From Phyto melanocephala (Eukaryota > Arthropoda > Insecta > Diptera > Rhinophoridae), in assembly GCA_941918925.1 (NCBI GenBank), contig OW799233.1, positions 45,436,275 to 45,500,274 on the forward strand: 64,000 nucleotides of DNA. The letters run 5' to 3'. Position numbers and translations under genes: made by a program. Below are positions 11,291-23,267 of the stretch, piece by piece; the first letter of the stretch is position 1, and every line of letters begins with the position of its first letter. The notes under the pieces were generated by a model. That model was given only the letters and a program-made list of their open reading frames with translations, searched no databases and was not told the DNA's origin.

Positions 11291-11480
11291 GTCGTAATAG
11301 CAGAGTAAAGGTCGATGTTGTTCATGAATTAGCATCCTGCCCGGAGCTTGCACAATTTCCATACCAAGATTGTAAAGTGAATTAAAACCCTTAACACCGA
11401 ATTCACTTCTCAAGAAGCGTATGAAATTCTCTGCTATTTTCTTAGACTCAGTAGCTAAAATACCATCATCATTGTGGTAT
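11290..11480 (-). pseudogene. Copia-type RT fragment, inverted
   Basis: The minus strand has about 65 open codons starting YHNDDGILATESKKIAENF and continuing FLRSEFGVKGFNSLYNLGM, EIVQ. This is the copia reverse transcriptase catalytic block (usually YVDDGxxA) and the following region. It directly abuts the plus-strand copia relic, so one element appears to have suffered an internal inversion, or two pieces were joined. The YVDD box is altered to YHNDD. Confidence 0.65.
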
Positions 11481-11911
11481 TAGGCGTGTCGATATAGTTT
11501 CTGCTATAGTCTTTTATTCTTTCAAATATTTTGTCTATAAAGATATTACAATAAGTTAAGATAAACCGTTATATAGCAGATAGGCGTTAAAGTGGTCGTG
11601 TCACCTTCATTTTCTGGCATAACAGTGACATTCACTAGAAAGATATGTACGAAATTTCATTATCACACCTCTAATTTTATGGGTTTTATGAGATTTTAAA
11701 TCGTCGTTAAAGAAGGCGTATCGAAGTAGTTTTCAATATAGAATCCTTTATTGTTCTAAAATCTTTATTCATAGAGAAATAATATGAATTTGATATGGAA
11801 AGTGGGCGTAAAAGTTCGCGTATCACCTTAATTTTCCATTATTGCAAGTGTTTTAATTAAATAGAAACATTTTCAACATTTTAGAATCATACATTTTGTC
11901 TCGCACTCCAG

Positions 11912-12831
11912 TAGTAGTGCAATAATAAATATTACAAATCAAGAATTAGTTGTCAACATTAAGTCTTTTTGTTCAAACCCTAAAAAAAGCATATGGTTTA
12001 ATATGTATTTCAGCTGTGATTTCCCTTACCAGCTGTTCCGACCGAAACATTGTGCAAATGCATTAAATATTTATCTCGTTAAGCACTACATATTCCTCAG
12101 ATGTTTGCTTATTATTTTTCGATATAAGAAGCATAAGTGGAGGGAAAAATTATTAAACAAAAAAAAGCTTTTGTAGATTTGGTTCACAATTTAAACTAAA
12201 ATTTTGTGTCAACACTCCATAGTTATCAAATCACAGAAATCAAATTCTCAAAATTTTAGGCATTTACATAAGAACTAACGTTTGAACACTAAATTTAATT
12301 ATTAAATTGTTATTTTTTATTGCTAAATAATTACATAATTTAAATTATAGTAATTATAAGTTTTTTAATTATATTATCTAAATTTGAATATTGAATTTAA
12401 CTGTTATATTATAAAGTATATTATTAAGTAAGAAATTTTGTATATTCATATGTGCAAAGAAGGGTTAAAGTTGTTTACACAGATTTTAGTACAAATTTCC
12501 AAATGTCATTTAGCCTTTAACGTCGCTCTTTAAACAAAAACGAAGTTTTTTAAACTATTGATAAAAACCACCGAACCAACAACTTTAACTCCCTTTGTGC
12601 ACAATATAACTCAAAATATTCAAGGTGAATATACCTACATAAATTTATTGTAAATAAATTGGAAGAAAAGAAACTAAAATTTATTTTCTCTTCCTTTTCC
12701 CTATTCCCTACAATTATAATCATTTATTGAGTGATTATAAGCGTAATCTCTTTGGCTGACCACCCTTAACTTAATACCCAATAGTCTTGGTTTAGCTAGA
12801 GAGATTAATATTAGTTTTGTGTGTCCCCCAG
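11912..12831. other. Insert of unknown type inside a DINE copy
   Basis: About 920 bp that other family 1 copies lack at this point. Its left border is near TCGCACTCCAGTAGTAGTGC. Near its right border is a perfect 9-bp-stem hairpin at 12817-12839 (TTGTGTGTC, loop CCCCA, GACACACAA). The DINE sequence seems partly repeated on both sides (CATTTTGTC and CATTTAATTGTGTC). No open frame or clear TIR. Confidence 0.35.
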
Positions 12832-13187
12832 ACACACAATTCTACACATTTAATTGTGTCAGTTCTATTACGTTTTTAATTTTGAATATACCGAAAAATA
12901 CACTCACTGTGCGGTATAATTTTTCGTACTTTTTGGTTAGAAGGACATGGATTTTTTGACCTACTCTTGCATTACGAGCTTTTCCTGATTTAGCCCATTT
13001 TTCAATACCAAACAAACCTTGTGTATTAGAAATTCTGTGGCAAAATTTGAGTCCCCTAGCTTTTTTAGTCCGACCTCTATCGTGCTTTTTACAGACCGGC
13101 AGACAGACGGACGAACATAGTTAGATCGTCATAAAATCAAACCCCGATTCAAATAGATATTTCGCTGTGCTACAAACGGAATGACAA

Positions 13188-13955
13188 AACAAGTAACAGT
13201 GCTATATTCGGCCGTGCCGAATCTTATATACCCTTCACAACGTGTAGTCATGCAATAACAATTGTTTGTATCACCATTCATCTCATATAAAATACGTACA
13301 TACATATGTATATACTGGTTAGACTAAATGTGGCATCGAATCCCAGCTGAGCCAAAAAAAATTTTATCTTATTTTATTTAAGATATTATTTATATTTTAT
13401 TATTTTTTTTTTATATTTTTTTTTTAATTTTTTTAAAAAATTTTTTATAAAAATTTTTAAAAAATTTTTTTAAATTTTTTTTTAAAATTTTTTAAAAATT
13501 TTTTTTTTTTAATTTTTTTTATTATTTTTTTTATTTTTAATATATTTTTTTTTTGTAATTTTTTTTTTTTTTGGCATGTTTTTTGCATGTATGTATGTAT
13601 GTATGTTGTTGTTGAAATTGTGTAAAAAACGAGGTGGTCGTGGTTTTTTGCTCATATCTCAGAAAGTTATGGGGCGATTGTGCTGAATTTCAATAGCGAT
13701 TCATTCCTGGATATTTCCAAGAGATTGATACCATATACAGATCTGAGGAACATATAGTTGCTTCTAAAAGTTGATTTCAACCAACACACGGACAGACGGT
13801 CAGGCGGACAGACGGTCAGGGCTTAATCGACTCCTCTATTCATAAGCTTTCAGAAAATATATACTTTATGGGGTCGGAAATGAAAATTGTAGAAATTACA
13901 AACGGAATGACAAAGCTATATATACCCTTGTGCACCACAGGTGAAGGGTATAAAA
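13188..13955 (-). mobile_element. DINE-like repeat, family 2, complete
   Basis: About 770 bp. On the minus strand it starts with a TATACCCTTCACC hairpin, then TTTGTCATTCCGTTTG, a CCATAAAGTATATATTTTCT block and a CCGTCTGTCC run, an AT-only middle (about 13370-13590), and ends in a hairpin with loop (ATTCGGCACGGCCGAAT), TATAG, GTTACTTGTT. This is the architecture of Drosophila DINE-1/INE-1, a Helentron-associated non-autonomous element. It is inserted between two A residues of a family 1 copy, as expected for TT-target insertion. Confidence 0.75.
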
Positions 13956-13997
13956 ATGAATATTCCCCAACCATTTTTTTGGTGGCGGCTTTAAAAA

Positions 13998-15495
13998 CAC
14001 AAGAATCTGCAAAAAAACAAAAATTTTATTTATCAAACTTAGACCAATTTTTATTCACAGGCTAGTTTCCAAATTTTCAAATGTTTTAATGTAAAAGGAG
14101 AGTTTTTTGCCCGACACTCTACACTTCAGGCTACTTACTGTACATGCATTTGAAGCAATATAACTATTATATTCTTATAGCTTTGTCTGGCACCTTTTCG
14201 CAAATACTTTATTAAAAAAATAAATATGCCTGAGCAATGCTTTAATGTATAAAGTTGATGTTAAATCTCTTTATTTATTTGTTCTCATTTTAATTTAACT
14301 TCTTAGAAGGTTCGCGCAGCACTTACACATATTGCTCGCTTTCACAAATTCGAAACCTAAGCTTTAATATGAGTACCCTTAATACCCTTATACGCCATAT
14401 TGTTCTTATTATGCAAACAAACTTTAAATTTTCGTAATTTCATCTCATTAGACACTTAAACAAACTGTGAACTTTTTCTCTCAAGACACCCAGGACAATA
14501 AATAGGCTCAACTTGATACCGTAATGATTTGCTGTAAAATTTGAAATTTCTTTGGAATTTTTATTTTTAACGTAAAAATGTTTTTTTACTTTTCTTTGCA
14601 ACATTTCCCAAAACAAGTTAAAAGTATAATTTATGGTTTTATATAGTAAAATTCTTCTTTATATATTTTTTCCCAGCTCCCCATTCACATTTATTATGGA
14701 ATTATTTAATGGCAGCACAAGAATACATCAGCCACTTTAGCATACATATATGATTTTATAGCCATAAAGAACTTCGAATACTAAATGAAAGGAATGATTG
14801 TGTAAAACTAAGAACCATTATTAAAGCATTAATTAGTTATCAAACTTGTTGTGAAAGAAATAACCCATAATAGTCCTAATGATGTTTGCAAATACACAAG
14901 AAAAGTTTCTTTCGACAAAACTGGCACGTAATTTAAAAAAAAAACGAAAACAAAAAAAAAACTTTGAATAATATGAGAGGCATTAGTTTATTTTTCTCAA
15001 ATATTATGTTTGTTTCCAATTTTATGGCCTTTTAGTATTTAGGTCAATTTCAGCATTAAATATTTAATAAAATTTCTTTCAACACAATAAAAATCAACTT
15101 AAAATTTTCTTATTCGTTTTTTTTTTTTCATGGGAAATTTAATGCAGCGAAATTATAAGCAAAACATTACAATCAAATATTGTTATATGCTTATTCCTGA
15201 AAAAAAAAAAATTAATTATCCTTGCCGTGAGTAGTTGAAATAAGGAGAATTCCAATCAATTTGCTTCTGATCAGTTGTAATTAAATCTCTGTTGATTTAA
15301 GTGGTTGGTTAATTTGAAGGACAAGAGCGAAAACAGCATTAGACAAATCAGCTTCTAATGGTTGAAGAATTTTGTGCTTGATGAACTGCTATCTCAATTA
15401 TGAATTACGAAAAACTTCTATCGTCATGATATTTCAATAAAGCCCTAAATTACATTGAAAACATTTTACAGAAAAAGTAAAAAAGCTCCCTAATA
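13998..15495. other. Unassigned AT-rich stretch
   Basis: No gene or inverted-repeat element recognised. Confidence 0.35.
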
Positions 15496-15497
15496 TA

Positions 15498-16545
15498 AAC
15501 AAGTAAGAGCCTTATATTCGGCTGTGCCGAATCTTTTATACCCACCACCAATTTGATGTACTTTTATAGCTCAGAATTTATTATTTTGTTTCTAACAGTA
15601 ATCGCTATGATCTCTTTATACTAATATATATATCATTTTCTTCGCAAAACTTCGTTATGCTAGTAAAATGTTTTCGTAAATTTAGTATTTCAATGAAAAT
15701 GGACGTTAAAGTAGGCGTATCAATACAGTTTCTACTAATAAATAAAACGGAGACATTTCAATATAGTCTTTTATTCTTCAAAAAACTTTGTCCATAGAAA
15801 AATTATGTGAATTTAGGATAAACCGTTATATGGGTGGTGGCTTTAAAGTGGGCGTGTCACCTATTTTCTGGTATAACAATGACATTGACTAGAAGAATAT
15901 ATGAAGCAAATTTCATCCTTATACCTCTAATTTTGTCGGTTTTATGAGCTTTTAAATTTTATTAACAGTAGATAACGTAAAAAATGGGCGCAAAAGTAGG
16001 CGTGTTACATTTATTTTCCGTTAAAACAAAGCCTTTTACCAAAAAGCACTGTTTGCAAAATTTCAGAATCGTGCATTTAATTTTGTCAGTTTTATTAGGT
16101 TTAAAATTTTACATATACCGAATAATTTTCAATAATTTTCGTACATTTTGATCTATAACTCCTTTTCCAACTCATAGATTTAAGCAATTTTCAGGGAAAA
16201 ATGTTTTAATCGATGTTGGAAGGACGCGGTTTTTTGACCTACTCTTGCATTACGACCTATAGCTCTCTTCTTAATATTAAGATTCAGACCATTTTCAATA
16301 CCAAACAAGCCTTGTGTATAAGAAATATTCTGGGAAAATTTTACACCCTTAGCTTCATCGGTCCGACCTCTAACGTGCTTTCAACAGACAGACGGACGGA
16401 CATAGCTAGATTGTCATAAAATGAAATCCCGATTCAGAACATATATATTTTTTGGAGTCTAAAATGGATATGTCGTTGTGTTACAAACGGAATGACAAAA
16501 TAAATATACCCCCACCATTTTTTTTTTTGGTGGCGGCTATAAAAA
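15498..16545 (-). mobile_element. DINE-like repeat, family 1, near complete
   Basis: About 1.05 kb. Both ends present: plus-strand start AACAAGTAAGAGCCTTATAT, TTCGGCTGTGCCGAA hairpin, TATACCCACCACC; plus-strand end CGGAATGACAAAATAAATAT, CCACCA(T)n GGTGGCGGCTATAAAA. The interior repeats GGCGTGTCA, GGGCGTGTCACCT and TTTTATGAGCTTTTAAATTT modules, and an ACAGACAGACGGACGGACAT stretch matches the CCGTC run of DINE-1. Confidence 0.75.
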
Positions 16546-16644
16546 TAAAGGAAAAGTTTTCTTATTCTCTTCACTAGTTCCTCATAAAAAACAAAAAGTA
16601 ATCAACAAATAAAAATTAGAAAAAATTCTCATTATATTTAAAAT

Positions 16645-16712
16645 ATGTAAGAATGCAGTATTCTTCCGTGTCGAATCAGATAAAACCCTTCACCATAATG
16701 TAAAAATATATG
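16645..16712 (-). repeat. Decayed DINE-like 3' terminus
   Basis: GTAAGAATGCAGTATTCTTC, CGTGTCGAATCAGAT, AAAACCCTTCACC: a mutated family 2 end. Confidence 0.45.
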
Positions 16713-16739
16713 GTAAACACATCGTAACTTATGTGTTTT

Positions 16740-17720
16740 ACTACATCTGACTCTTATACATATCTATTATTTTATTTCCGACGCCATTTTGGATTTTACC
16801 TTTTTAATCGTTTACTGTATGATTCTTGTCAAGCCTTTTTATTTGAATTCAATATTGAGAGGGTTGGATGGAGTACATTTTTAATTACTATATTTGACCT
16901 AAATAAAGGTTTATTGTACACCTTTTTTTACGAGACGACCATTATGAATTTTAGGAAAAGCAACGAAATAGTTGTATTTTCGTAAATATATCTCAGTTTT
17001 ATACTGATTTGCCAGTTATACTCGGCAATAATTTTCGAGACTTTTTACGGCATTCGTTTAAGTATTTTGATCTAGTCCAAAAATTAAGTCGAATTTTGAG
17101 TTACTTGATATGTTACAAAAATAATATTTTTCAAACTTTTTTTTGTCTACAACTTTGCCAATTAGTGACCAAATTTAATACGAATATCCCTTATGGTACT
17201 TAATAGTACCAAAGGTGTCTATAAACTATTAATTATGAAAATTGTTAATTTTTATGGGGAAAAACGGAGGCAGTCGTTTTTGTTTGCTCATACCTCAGAA
17301 AGTTATAGGGCGATTGTGCTTGATTTGAATTCATTGCCGCACATTTGAAAAATTGTGATTTCACATATAGATCAGAAGAAAAGGTGGGGACCAAAACATA
17401 GGTTTTACCCGTTTTTGTCCCTTAGGGCTTAAAAATTCCGGCACCTGTGAGCTAATCTTTTGAGTAGATTACAATACCTTTTTAAGTTAACTTGTATCAG
17501 TAGTAGTTAAGTAGACAAATGGATACCGATTTTACCCGTTTCACCCTTTTTCACCAACTTATAGTTTGAAAATCCAAAAATTCCAACTAAATGTATCTAT
17601 AGCGCAGAAGAGGAGCCCAATGTTTTAATTTCATGTCTCTAGCTTTTTGCGTCTGTTCTGTTTGATGATAAATCAGTCAGTGAGTCAGTTAGTCAGAAAC
17701 GATACTTTTTAATGTAATTG
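16740..17720. repeat. Dispersed repeat of unknown family
   Basis: Contains TCCGACGCCATTTTGGATTT and a following block shared with 6.5 kb, then a family-2-like phrase (CTCAGAAAGTTATAGGGCGA) at about 17290, and GTCAGTGAGTCAGTTAGTCAG-like words at about 17675. The short open frames in it (16731-16985, 17009-17203) resemble no protein I know. Confidence 0.35.
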
Positions 17721-18370
17721 TAGAAGTATATGATTTTGTTGCAACATGTTTTTTGGTACTGTGCATCATAATTAATCAAAAAGACGATTTTGAATCTTTT
17801 GTAACTTAGGGCTTTTTTCAAAACATATGATGATATAAGCATTCTTACAAATATCAACATTAAACGTTAATGGGAAATTGCTAATTAATTTACCACAGGA
17901 AATAGGATGAACATTTTCTATTTATTTTTATTCTATTTTTATTTTCTTATTTAATCCAGCAAACAGTTTTAACCTTTTTAATGTGATAATATAATTTATA
18001 GACCTCTGTGTATTCACTCACGCATTTCCGTTTATTGTTGGATTTTATTTTTCTTGAACTCTTTTTACCTGCTAACAACCAAAAATACTTTTCACATTAA
18101 AAATCTGATATTTAATTGTACAAATGGGGTTTTTATGATAGCATTTCGTTTTGGTAAGTGATTGTTCAAAAAGTAAAACTATAAATAAATACATTAATTT
18201 GTAAATTGTATAACAACGAGTGTACAATAAAACACTTTAATATTATAGTGATTGACCATAAAAATTAATTGGATTTAATATTTGATATTTCTATTTGTTC
18301 ACTCAACTTCATCCTATATCGTTCGTTAGCATTGCCGTAAGTTTTGAAACACTGTTTTAATTATCTGGTT
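17721..18370. other. Unassigned AT-rich stretch
   Basis: No gene, repeat pair or tandem repeat seen. Confidence 0.3.
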
Positions 18371-18371
18371 T

Positions 18372-18830
18372 TGTACTTCACCCTTCACCTGAGGAGCCGA
18401 GGGTTTGTCTATATAGCTCGTCATTTCATTTATAATTTCTGCAATATTCATTTCCAAAAGAAGTCGATTGAGAAATATACGTCTGTTGGTTAAAATAAAT
18501 GTTTAAAAGACCCCACAGGTTGCACCGATCTGTATGTGATATAAATCTTTTGGAAATTTTTGGAAATGAATCGCTATTAAAATTCAACCCAATCGCGCCA
18601 TAACTTTCTGAGATTTAAGCAAAAAAACAGGACGACCTCTGTTTTTCCACAAAACATTTTTCACTCTTGGAAAAACTTATAAGCACTTTGTAGATATGAT
18701 ATGCCTATAGGGCTATTCGTGAAAATATTTGGAATAATCTGCAAAGTTATACGAAAAAATAGTTTTTAAGAAAAATTACTTTTCTTTAATATATTTCGTT
18801 ACCCAAGCTGCTCATTTTTATTGACACGTC
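18372..18830 (+). mobile_element. DINE-like repeat, family 2, 3'-truncated
   Basis: Starts ACCCTTCACCTGAGG, then CGTCATTTCATTTATAATTT, later AATCGCTATTAAAATTCAAC and CGCCATAACTTTCTGAGAT, all family 2 words in the DINE-1 direction. The trailing part, GATATGCCTATAGGGCTATT, is also seen near 32.84 and 52.83 kb. The 3' hairpin is missing. Confidence 0.55.
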
Positions 18831-18960
18831 AAGACACCAAATTACAAGCCGTAATCTCAAAAATTATTGCAGAGAAAAACTAAGAAACTGGTTTAAAACT
18901 TACTGAGTTATAAGCACCAAAAAGCAACTTCTTTGTTGTTTATTCTAAAATATTGTTATA

Positions 18961-20075
18961 AAGCGTGATCCATTTTGAGCTTTCCTACTTTTTTAAAGAA
19001 ACAAAAACATAGAAAATTCAAATTTAATGGGGAATATTTATTATCAGTGTTATGTCTATTAAATGTTGGCCGTTGCAACGTCGCAGAAGGTCCATTCGTT
19101 GAGTCCAATTTTCGATGACTCGTTCCAGCATTTCGACTGGTAACTGGCGAATGACACGCGTGATGTTTTGCTCCAAATCCTGAATCGAAGCGGTTTTGTC
19201 CGCATAAACTTTAGACTTTACATATCCCCACAGGAAAAAGTTTAATGGTGTGATATCGGACGATCTTGGTGGCCAATCGACCGGCACAAAACGTGAAATT
19301 ATGCGCTCACCGAAGTGTTCTCTCAATAAATCCATTGATTGATGCGATATGTGGGAGGTGGCGCGGTCTTGCTAAAACCAAATGTCGCCGAGATCACGAG
19401 CTTCAATTTCAGGCATCAAATAGTCGGTTATCATTGCACGATAACGGTCGCCATGGACGGTTACGTTCCCACCAGCATCATTTTTAAAGAAATATGGACC
19501 GATGATTCCACCGGCCCCCAAACTACACAAAACCGTTGTTTTTTCTGGATAAAGTGGCAGTTCTTGAATCTTTTAAGGTTGCTCTTCATCCCAAATGCGG
19601 CAATTTTGTTTTTGTTTCATCGCTGAACAAAATTTGCCTCGAAAATGTCGGATCTTCTTTGAACTTTTCAAGAGCCCATAGAGCGAAGCGATGTCGCTTG
19701 GGAAGGTCGAGCGGCATTAGTTGTTGCACAACCTGTATTTTGTATTCCTTTAATTTAAGATCTTGACGAAAAATGCCCAAGTCGTACCATACGTCAGTCG
19801 GAGTTGCTGCGAACGGCGCCAAATAGACGCTCCACGGTCTTCGTGTACAATCTCAGCTACGGGTGCTATATTTTCTTCACTGCGTGCTGGACGTGGTCTA
19901 TTCGGTCGAATATTATCCAATATTGAATGCTGGGTCTCAAAATGGGCGATGGTGTTGCAAATAGTACGCTCAGTAGGCGGATAATGTTGACCATAAGTTG
20001 AGCGAAGTGCACGAAACACATTCCTCACAGAACGTGAATTTTCGTAATAAAGTTGAACGATTTGAATAAAATTCC
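18961..20075 (-). mobile_element. Mariner (DD41D type), 5'-truncated and inactive
   Basis: Left border is a TA at 18959-18960 followed by AAGCGTGATCCATTTTGAGC, a mariner-type terminal repeat. The matching outer repeat is absent on the right, so the 5' end of the element is lost around 20075. It contains the transposase relic listed separately. Confidence 0.7.
19024..20075 (-). pseudogene. Mariner transposase, frameshifted, catalytic Asp lost
   Basis: Read from the right: helix-turn-helix part QIVQLYYENSRSVRNVFRAL, second helix block TERTICNTIAHFETQHSI, linker RPARSEENIAPVAEIV, then the catalytic domain LFSDE (first Asp, near 19620), GGIIGPYFFKNDAG, GDRYRAMITDYLMPEIEARD, F*QDRATSH (second Asp; a TAG at 19374-19372 replaces Gln), and WPPRSSDITPLNFFLWGYVK. 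The third catalytic Asp (TPLD in active relatives) is Asn. Spacing from the second to the third position is 41 residues, the rosa/DD41D class. There are frameshifts near 19790 and 19615, the latter with loss of about 10 codons, and at least two stops. The start codon is missing. Confidence 0.85.
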
Positions 20076-21301
20076 AAACAAAACTAAACAAAAATAACAT
20101 ATATGTAAGTGCTCTTATTTTTATAATAAATTTCAAGTATTATTATTTGCAATACAAAAGAATCCCCAGATTATTTAAAGGAAATAAACCAAAGGTATAA
20201 CGCGTAACAATATTTACAAATGATAATCAATTTTCTAAATTAATTCTTTTCCATACCCTTTAAAAAACACACTACATTTCTTTTAATTTCTTTAACAAAA
20301 TAATCTTATGCATGCGTAACACGATTACAACTTCCGTTCAACTTATGATTTTAAAAATTACAAAAATATTTTCCCATTTTAAGATAGAATGCGTTGCTTT
20401 AAAGAAATATTTTTGAAATATTATATGCCTTATTTAAATTGGTTTACAAGCCGAGGTGAAAATTTTTCCCAATTGTTTTTCTTAGCCTTACCTTTGCTAG
20501 ATTAAACTAAATAAAATTTCAAACTCTCTTAAGAACTTCCCTATGTTTAAATATTATTTAATGTTTACGTAGTTGCTAAAAATTGTTAGAAATGCGTTAT
20601 GGCGCGCCATGGCGGTTTTATTGATATTTGGTGTACGCATGGCACAGACAGTGCTAAAGAATTAATATAAATATAATATAAATGTTAGATTAACAACATG
20701 TGAATTTCTAAAATTTAATTTTTCCTTTTACCAATATGTCAAAGTGATTTGCTGACATAATATTTGAAGTACGGAATAAGTAATATATATTGAATTTTAA
20801 CAATAAAACTTAATTTTCTTTTGTACTTTGTCAGAATATAATAACGATTTTATAAATAAAACAACTTATTGATTACGATCAATAACTGTCAGCGTGTGCC
20901 ATTAAAAGTTTTCTTTAAAACCTTTCATGCCACCTCGAATCTCAATTACAAAATATGCATAAATAATTACCTTCATATTGTACAGTTTTTTTTTGCTATT
21001 AAGCGATTTTATCAAATAAAATTTGTACCCTCGTTCGTGGTCTAATTTCATCAACATGTCTAACTGTAATAACTTAACTTTTTTAAAAATTAATTCCTCA
21101 TTGGAGAGATGATAGAAAGAAAACAAAGCAACAAATGCAAACAAATACAACAAAAGATTTTAACGCGGTGTATGCAACAGCAACAATAGTTGTCAACAAA
21201 CAACTTTTTACTCTAATTTTTTTTTCATGATTGTAGCAAATCTACGAAAGTATTATTGTATTTGTATGTGCAACCGCAGCAATAAAAAATACTCTTAATC
21301 A
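20076..21301. other. Unassigned AT-rich stretch
   Basis: No gene recognised. A small CpG-containing palindrome ATGGCGCGCCAT lies at about 20598, followed by GGCGG. Confidence 0.3.
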
Positions 21302-21612
21302 TACAGGGTGGGAAAAAATTTACCATGGGATTTGAATATTTAATAATCTTTTCGTTAGTATATGTATTTTTAATAAATAATACAGACATTCAGAACTGAA
21401 CAAAGAACCAGCATAAAATATTTCTATTATATAAATTAGCAATCAATTATTTTAACGTAAAGAGAATATCGTGGACATTTTAATGTCAAAATTTCGCCCT
21501 GTGAAGTGGTTACTCGTTGCTTAGATCATCGTCACCACCGACTTGGCAATGTAAGAAATTCGCCTTTAACCGATTGATCACGTTCACACTGCGAACTAAT
21601 TTTAAAAGATCC

Positions 21613-22319
21613 CAGCAAAAACTGTCATTACAAAAAAATTAGTTGGATTCACTTAAAAACAATTCTTCACTACTTACAATCCATACCCATTATTATAACA
21701 TGGTGATGTCAGTAGGGGAAAGTTTTTACCATCCTCGCTTACGAATAAGAAATTAAATAAGTACTTGTTATGTTTGATTATAAGTAGTGACTTAAGTAAA
21801 TACTTACTTTTATAGCAATAAATAAGTACTTGATTTCAAAAACCTCAATAACCCATTACTATTATGGACTTACAGAAGTCGTTCGGTTGTTTTAAGTACG
21901 AATATTCGATTTGATTATTTTGCAATATGTTAATCTGAAGTTTAAGAATTAGTTAAAATATATAAGTAACAACTTTTACTAATAAACTGCTTTACCGTTA
22001 TTGTCGAAAACCTTATTACTTATACTCTAAGGGCCATTATTACAACTTGCCGTTAGTTAAGGCAGGATTTTGTCGGACCGACAAATAGCAAAAATCCAGC
22101 CTTAAAGTAACGGCAAGTTGTAATAATGGTCCTAAGTGTGTTAAACTAAAGGAATATTATACAAAGTTGTGTATTCATATGGGTTCCAACAAATAAGAAA
22201 TTCTATTATGTATGCATCCAAGCAAATGTCTGAAAAAAGTACTTATGTATCACATCAAAAATCAAGTCATTAAAAATTATGTTGTTTAGCAAGAGCAAGT
22301 CATTACCAAGTTTTTGCTG
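21613..22319. mobile_element. Putative TIR element nested in 21.3-22.5 kb element
   Basis: CAGCAAAAACTGTCATTAC on the left pairs with CAGCAAAAACTTGGTAATGA on the complement of the right. The interior is rich in AAGTACTT words. No clear target duplication could be matched, so this is less certain. Confidence 0.4.
22031..22132. mobile_element. 102-bp palindromic MITE (PIF/Harbinger-like)
   Basis: Almost the whole unit is an inverted repeat: GGGCCATTATTACAACTTGC on the left, GGACCATTATTACAACTTGC on the complement of the right, arms about 43 bp with a short centre. TAA at 22028-22030 and 22133-22135. Fits a tiny PIF/Harbinger-type MITE. Confidence 0.75.
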
Positions 22320-22834
22320 TAATATTATTAAAAATTTTCTAAACTAGCATTTGATTGCGAAGATGAAAATGTGGGTCACTCAAGTAACATTATATTCCAT
22401 ACTTTGTGTAGAAGAATATTCATTTTGTTATTTAATTTTTAAACTCCATGGTGAATTTTGACCCACCCTGTATATATATAGCGTTTGATATTTATTTTCC
22501 TTTCCTTTAATTAGCAGAGACACACAAACAAGCATAATAATTTCAACAAAGTTCATCAGTAAACACGATTATAGGTAGAAGAGAAGAAAAGAGTAAATAG
22601 TAAGAGTAAATGATTTTTACTATAAATAGCAACAATTTTTTTTTTAAATAACAAATCTGTTAAAACTTTTCCGTAAATAGCAAATGTTTTGAAAAATTTC
22701 TATCAATAGAAAAGTAACCATACAGAGATAATTTATTGAAAATTATAATAAATTAAATAGCAGATTTATTGAAAATTAACTGTCATAAAAAATTACTAAA
22801 AATAAAATATTTATTTATTTTTTTTTTTTTGATT

Positions 22835-22912
22835 TCAACAAAATGATAATTGTAGAAATTTCAAACGGAATGACAAACCTATATATACCCTTTTTCATTG
22901 TGTGAAGGGTAT
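22835..22912 (-). repeat. DINE-like family 2, 5' terminus only
   Basis: AATGATAATTGTAGAAATTT, CAAACGGAATGACAAA, then TATATACCC(T)n and GTGAAGGGTATA. The rest of the element is absent here; about 350 bp further on the other end of a family 2 copy appears. Confidence 0.55.
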
Positions 22913-22914
22913 AA

Positions 22915-23265
22915 TAAGTAAAAGAGAACGAAACTTGGGCAAGATAATTGCTGAATCTGAACGTAAAGGCAAGTTCAAAGGAAAATAAAAAACTAACTTG
23001 CGCAAGAGGCTTGCCTAGTCAGAAAGGGGTCTTAGCTGTCTGTTTAAAAAAAAGTTCGACGGAAGATGCACAATGTGCCTCGGTATTAAGAACATAAGAA
23101 AATTCAACAATAAAGTGAGGGAGTAAAACGTAAATGTCGTCATTTTAAATATTAGACGTATTCTTCCACCTGACTTTTGCAGACGCAGTGCAGATGTCCA
23201 TCACTGTTACAGGTAGGCTCGCAAACATAATAAAGTTTGTTCTAAAATTTTAACGCCAAAGAGAA
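22915..23265. other. Unassigned sequence between two DINE ends
   Basis: Somewhat less AT-rich than its surroundings. No recognisable frame. Confidence 0.25.
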
Positions 23266-23267
23266 CA

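Larger units (their letters stand above)
11484..13997 (-). mobile_element. DINE-like repeat, family 1, interrupted twice
   Basis: Family 1 sequence (GGCGTGTC boxes, stretches similar to the 59.9-62.6 kb copy) runs 11484-11911, resumes 12832-13187, and its terminal hairpin (CCCCAACCATTTTTTTGGTG) is at 13956-13997. The first gap (11912-12831) is an insert of unknown type; the second (13188-13955) is a complete family 2 DINE. Strand follows the DINE-1 convention. Confidence 0.65.
21304..22470. mobile_element. Tc1/mariner-type TIR element, non-autonomous
   Basis: Ends CAGGGTGGGAAAAAATTTAC and, on the complement, CAGGGTGGGTCAAAATTCAC, both followed by CATGG. TA at 21302-21303 and 22471-22472 fits the Tc1/mariner target. 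1,167 bp with no transposase similarity. It contains at least one later MITE insertion (22031-22132) and probably a second (21613-22319). Confidence 0.65.

Noticed and set aside
19266..19984. Plus-strand frames opposite the 19-kb mariner
   Set aside because: Antisense shadows of the mariner transposase.
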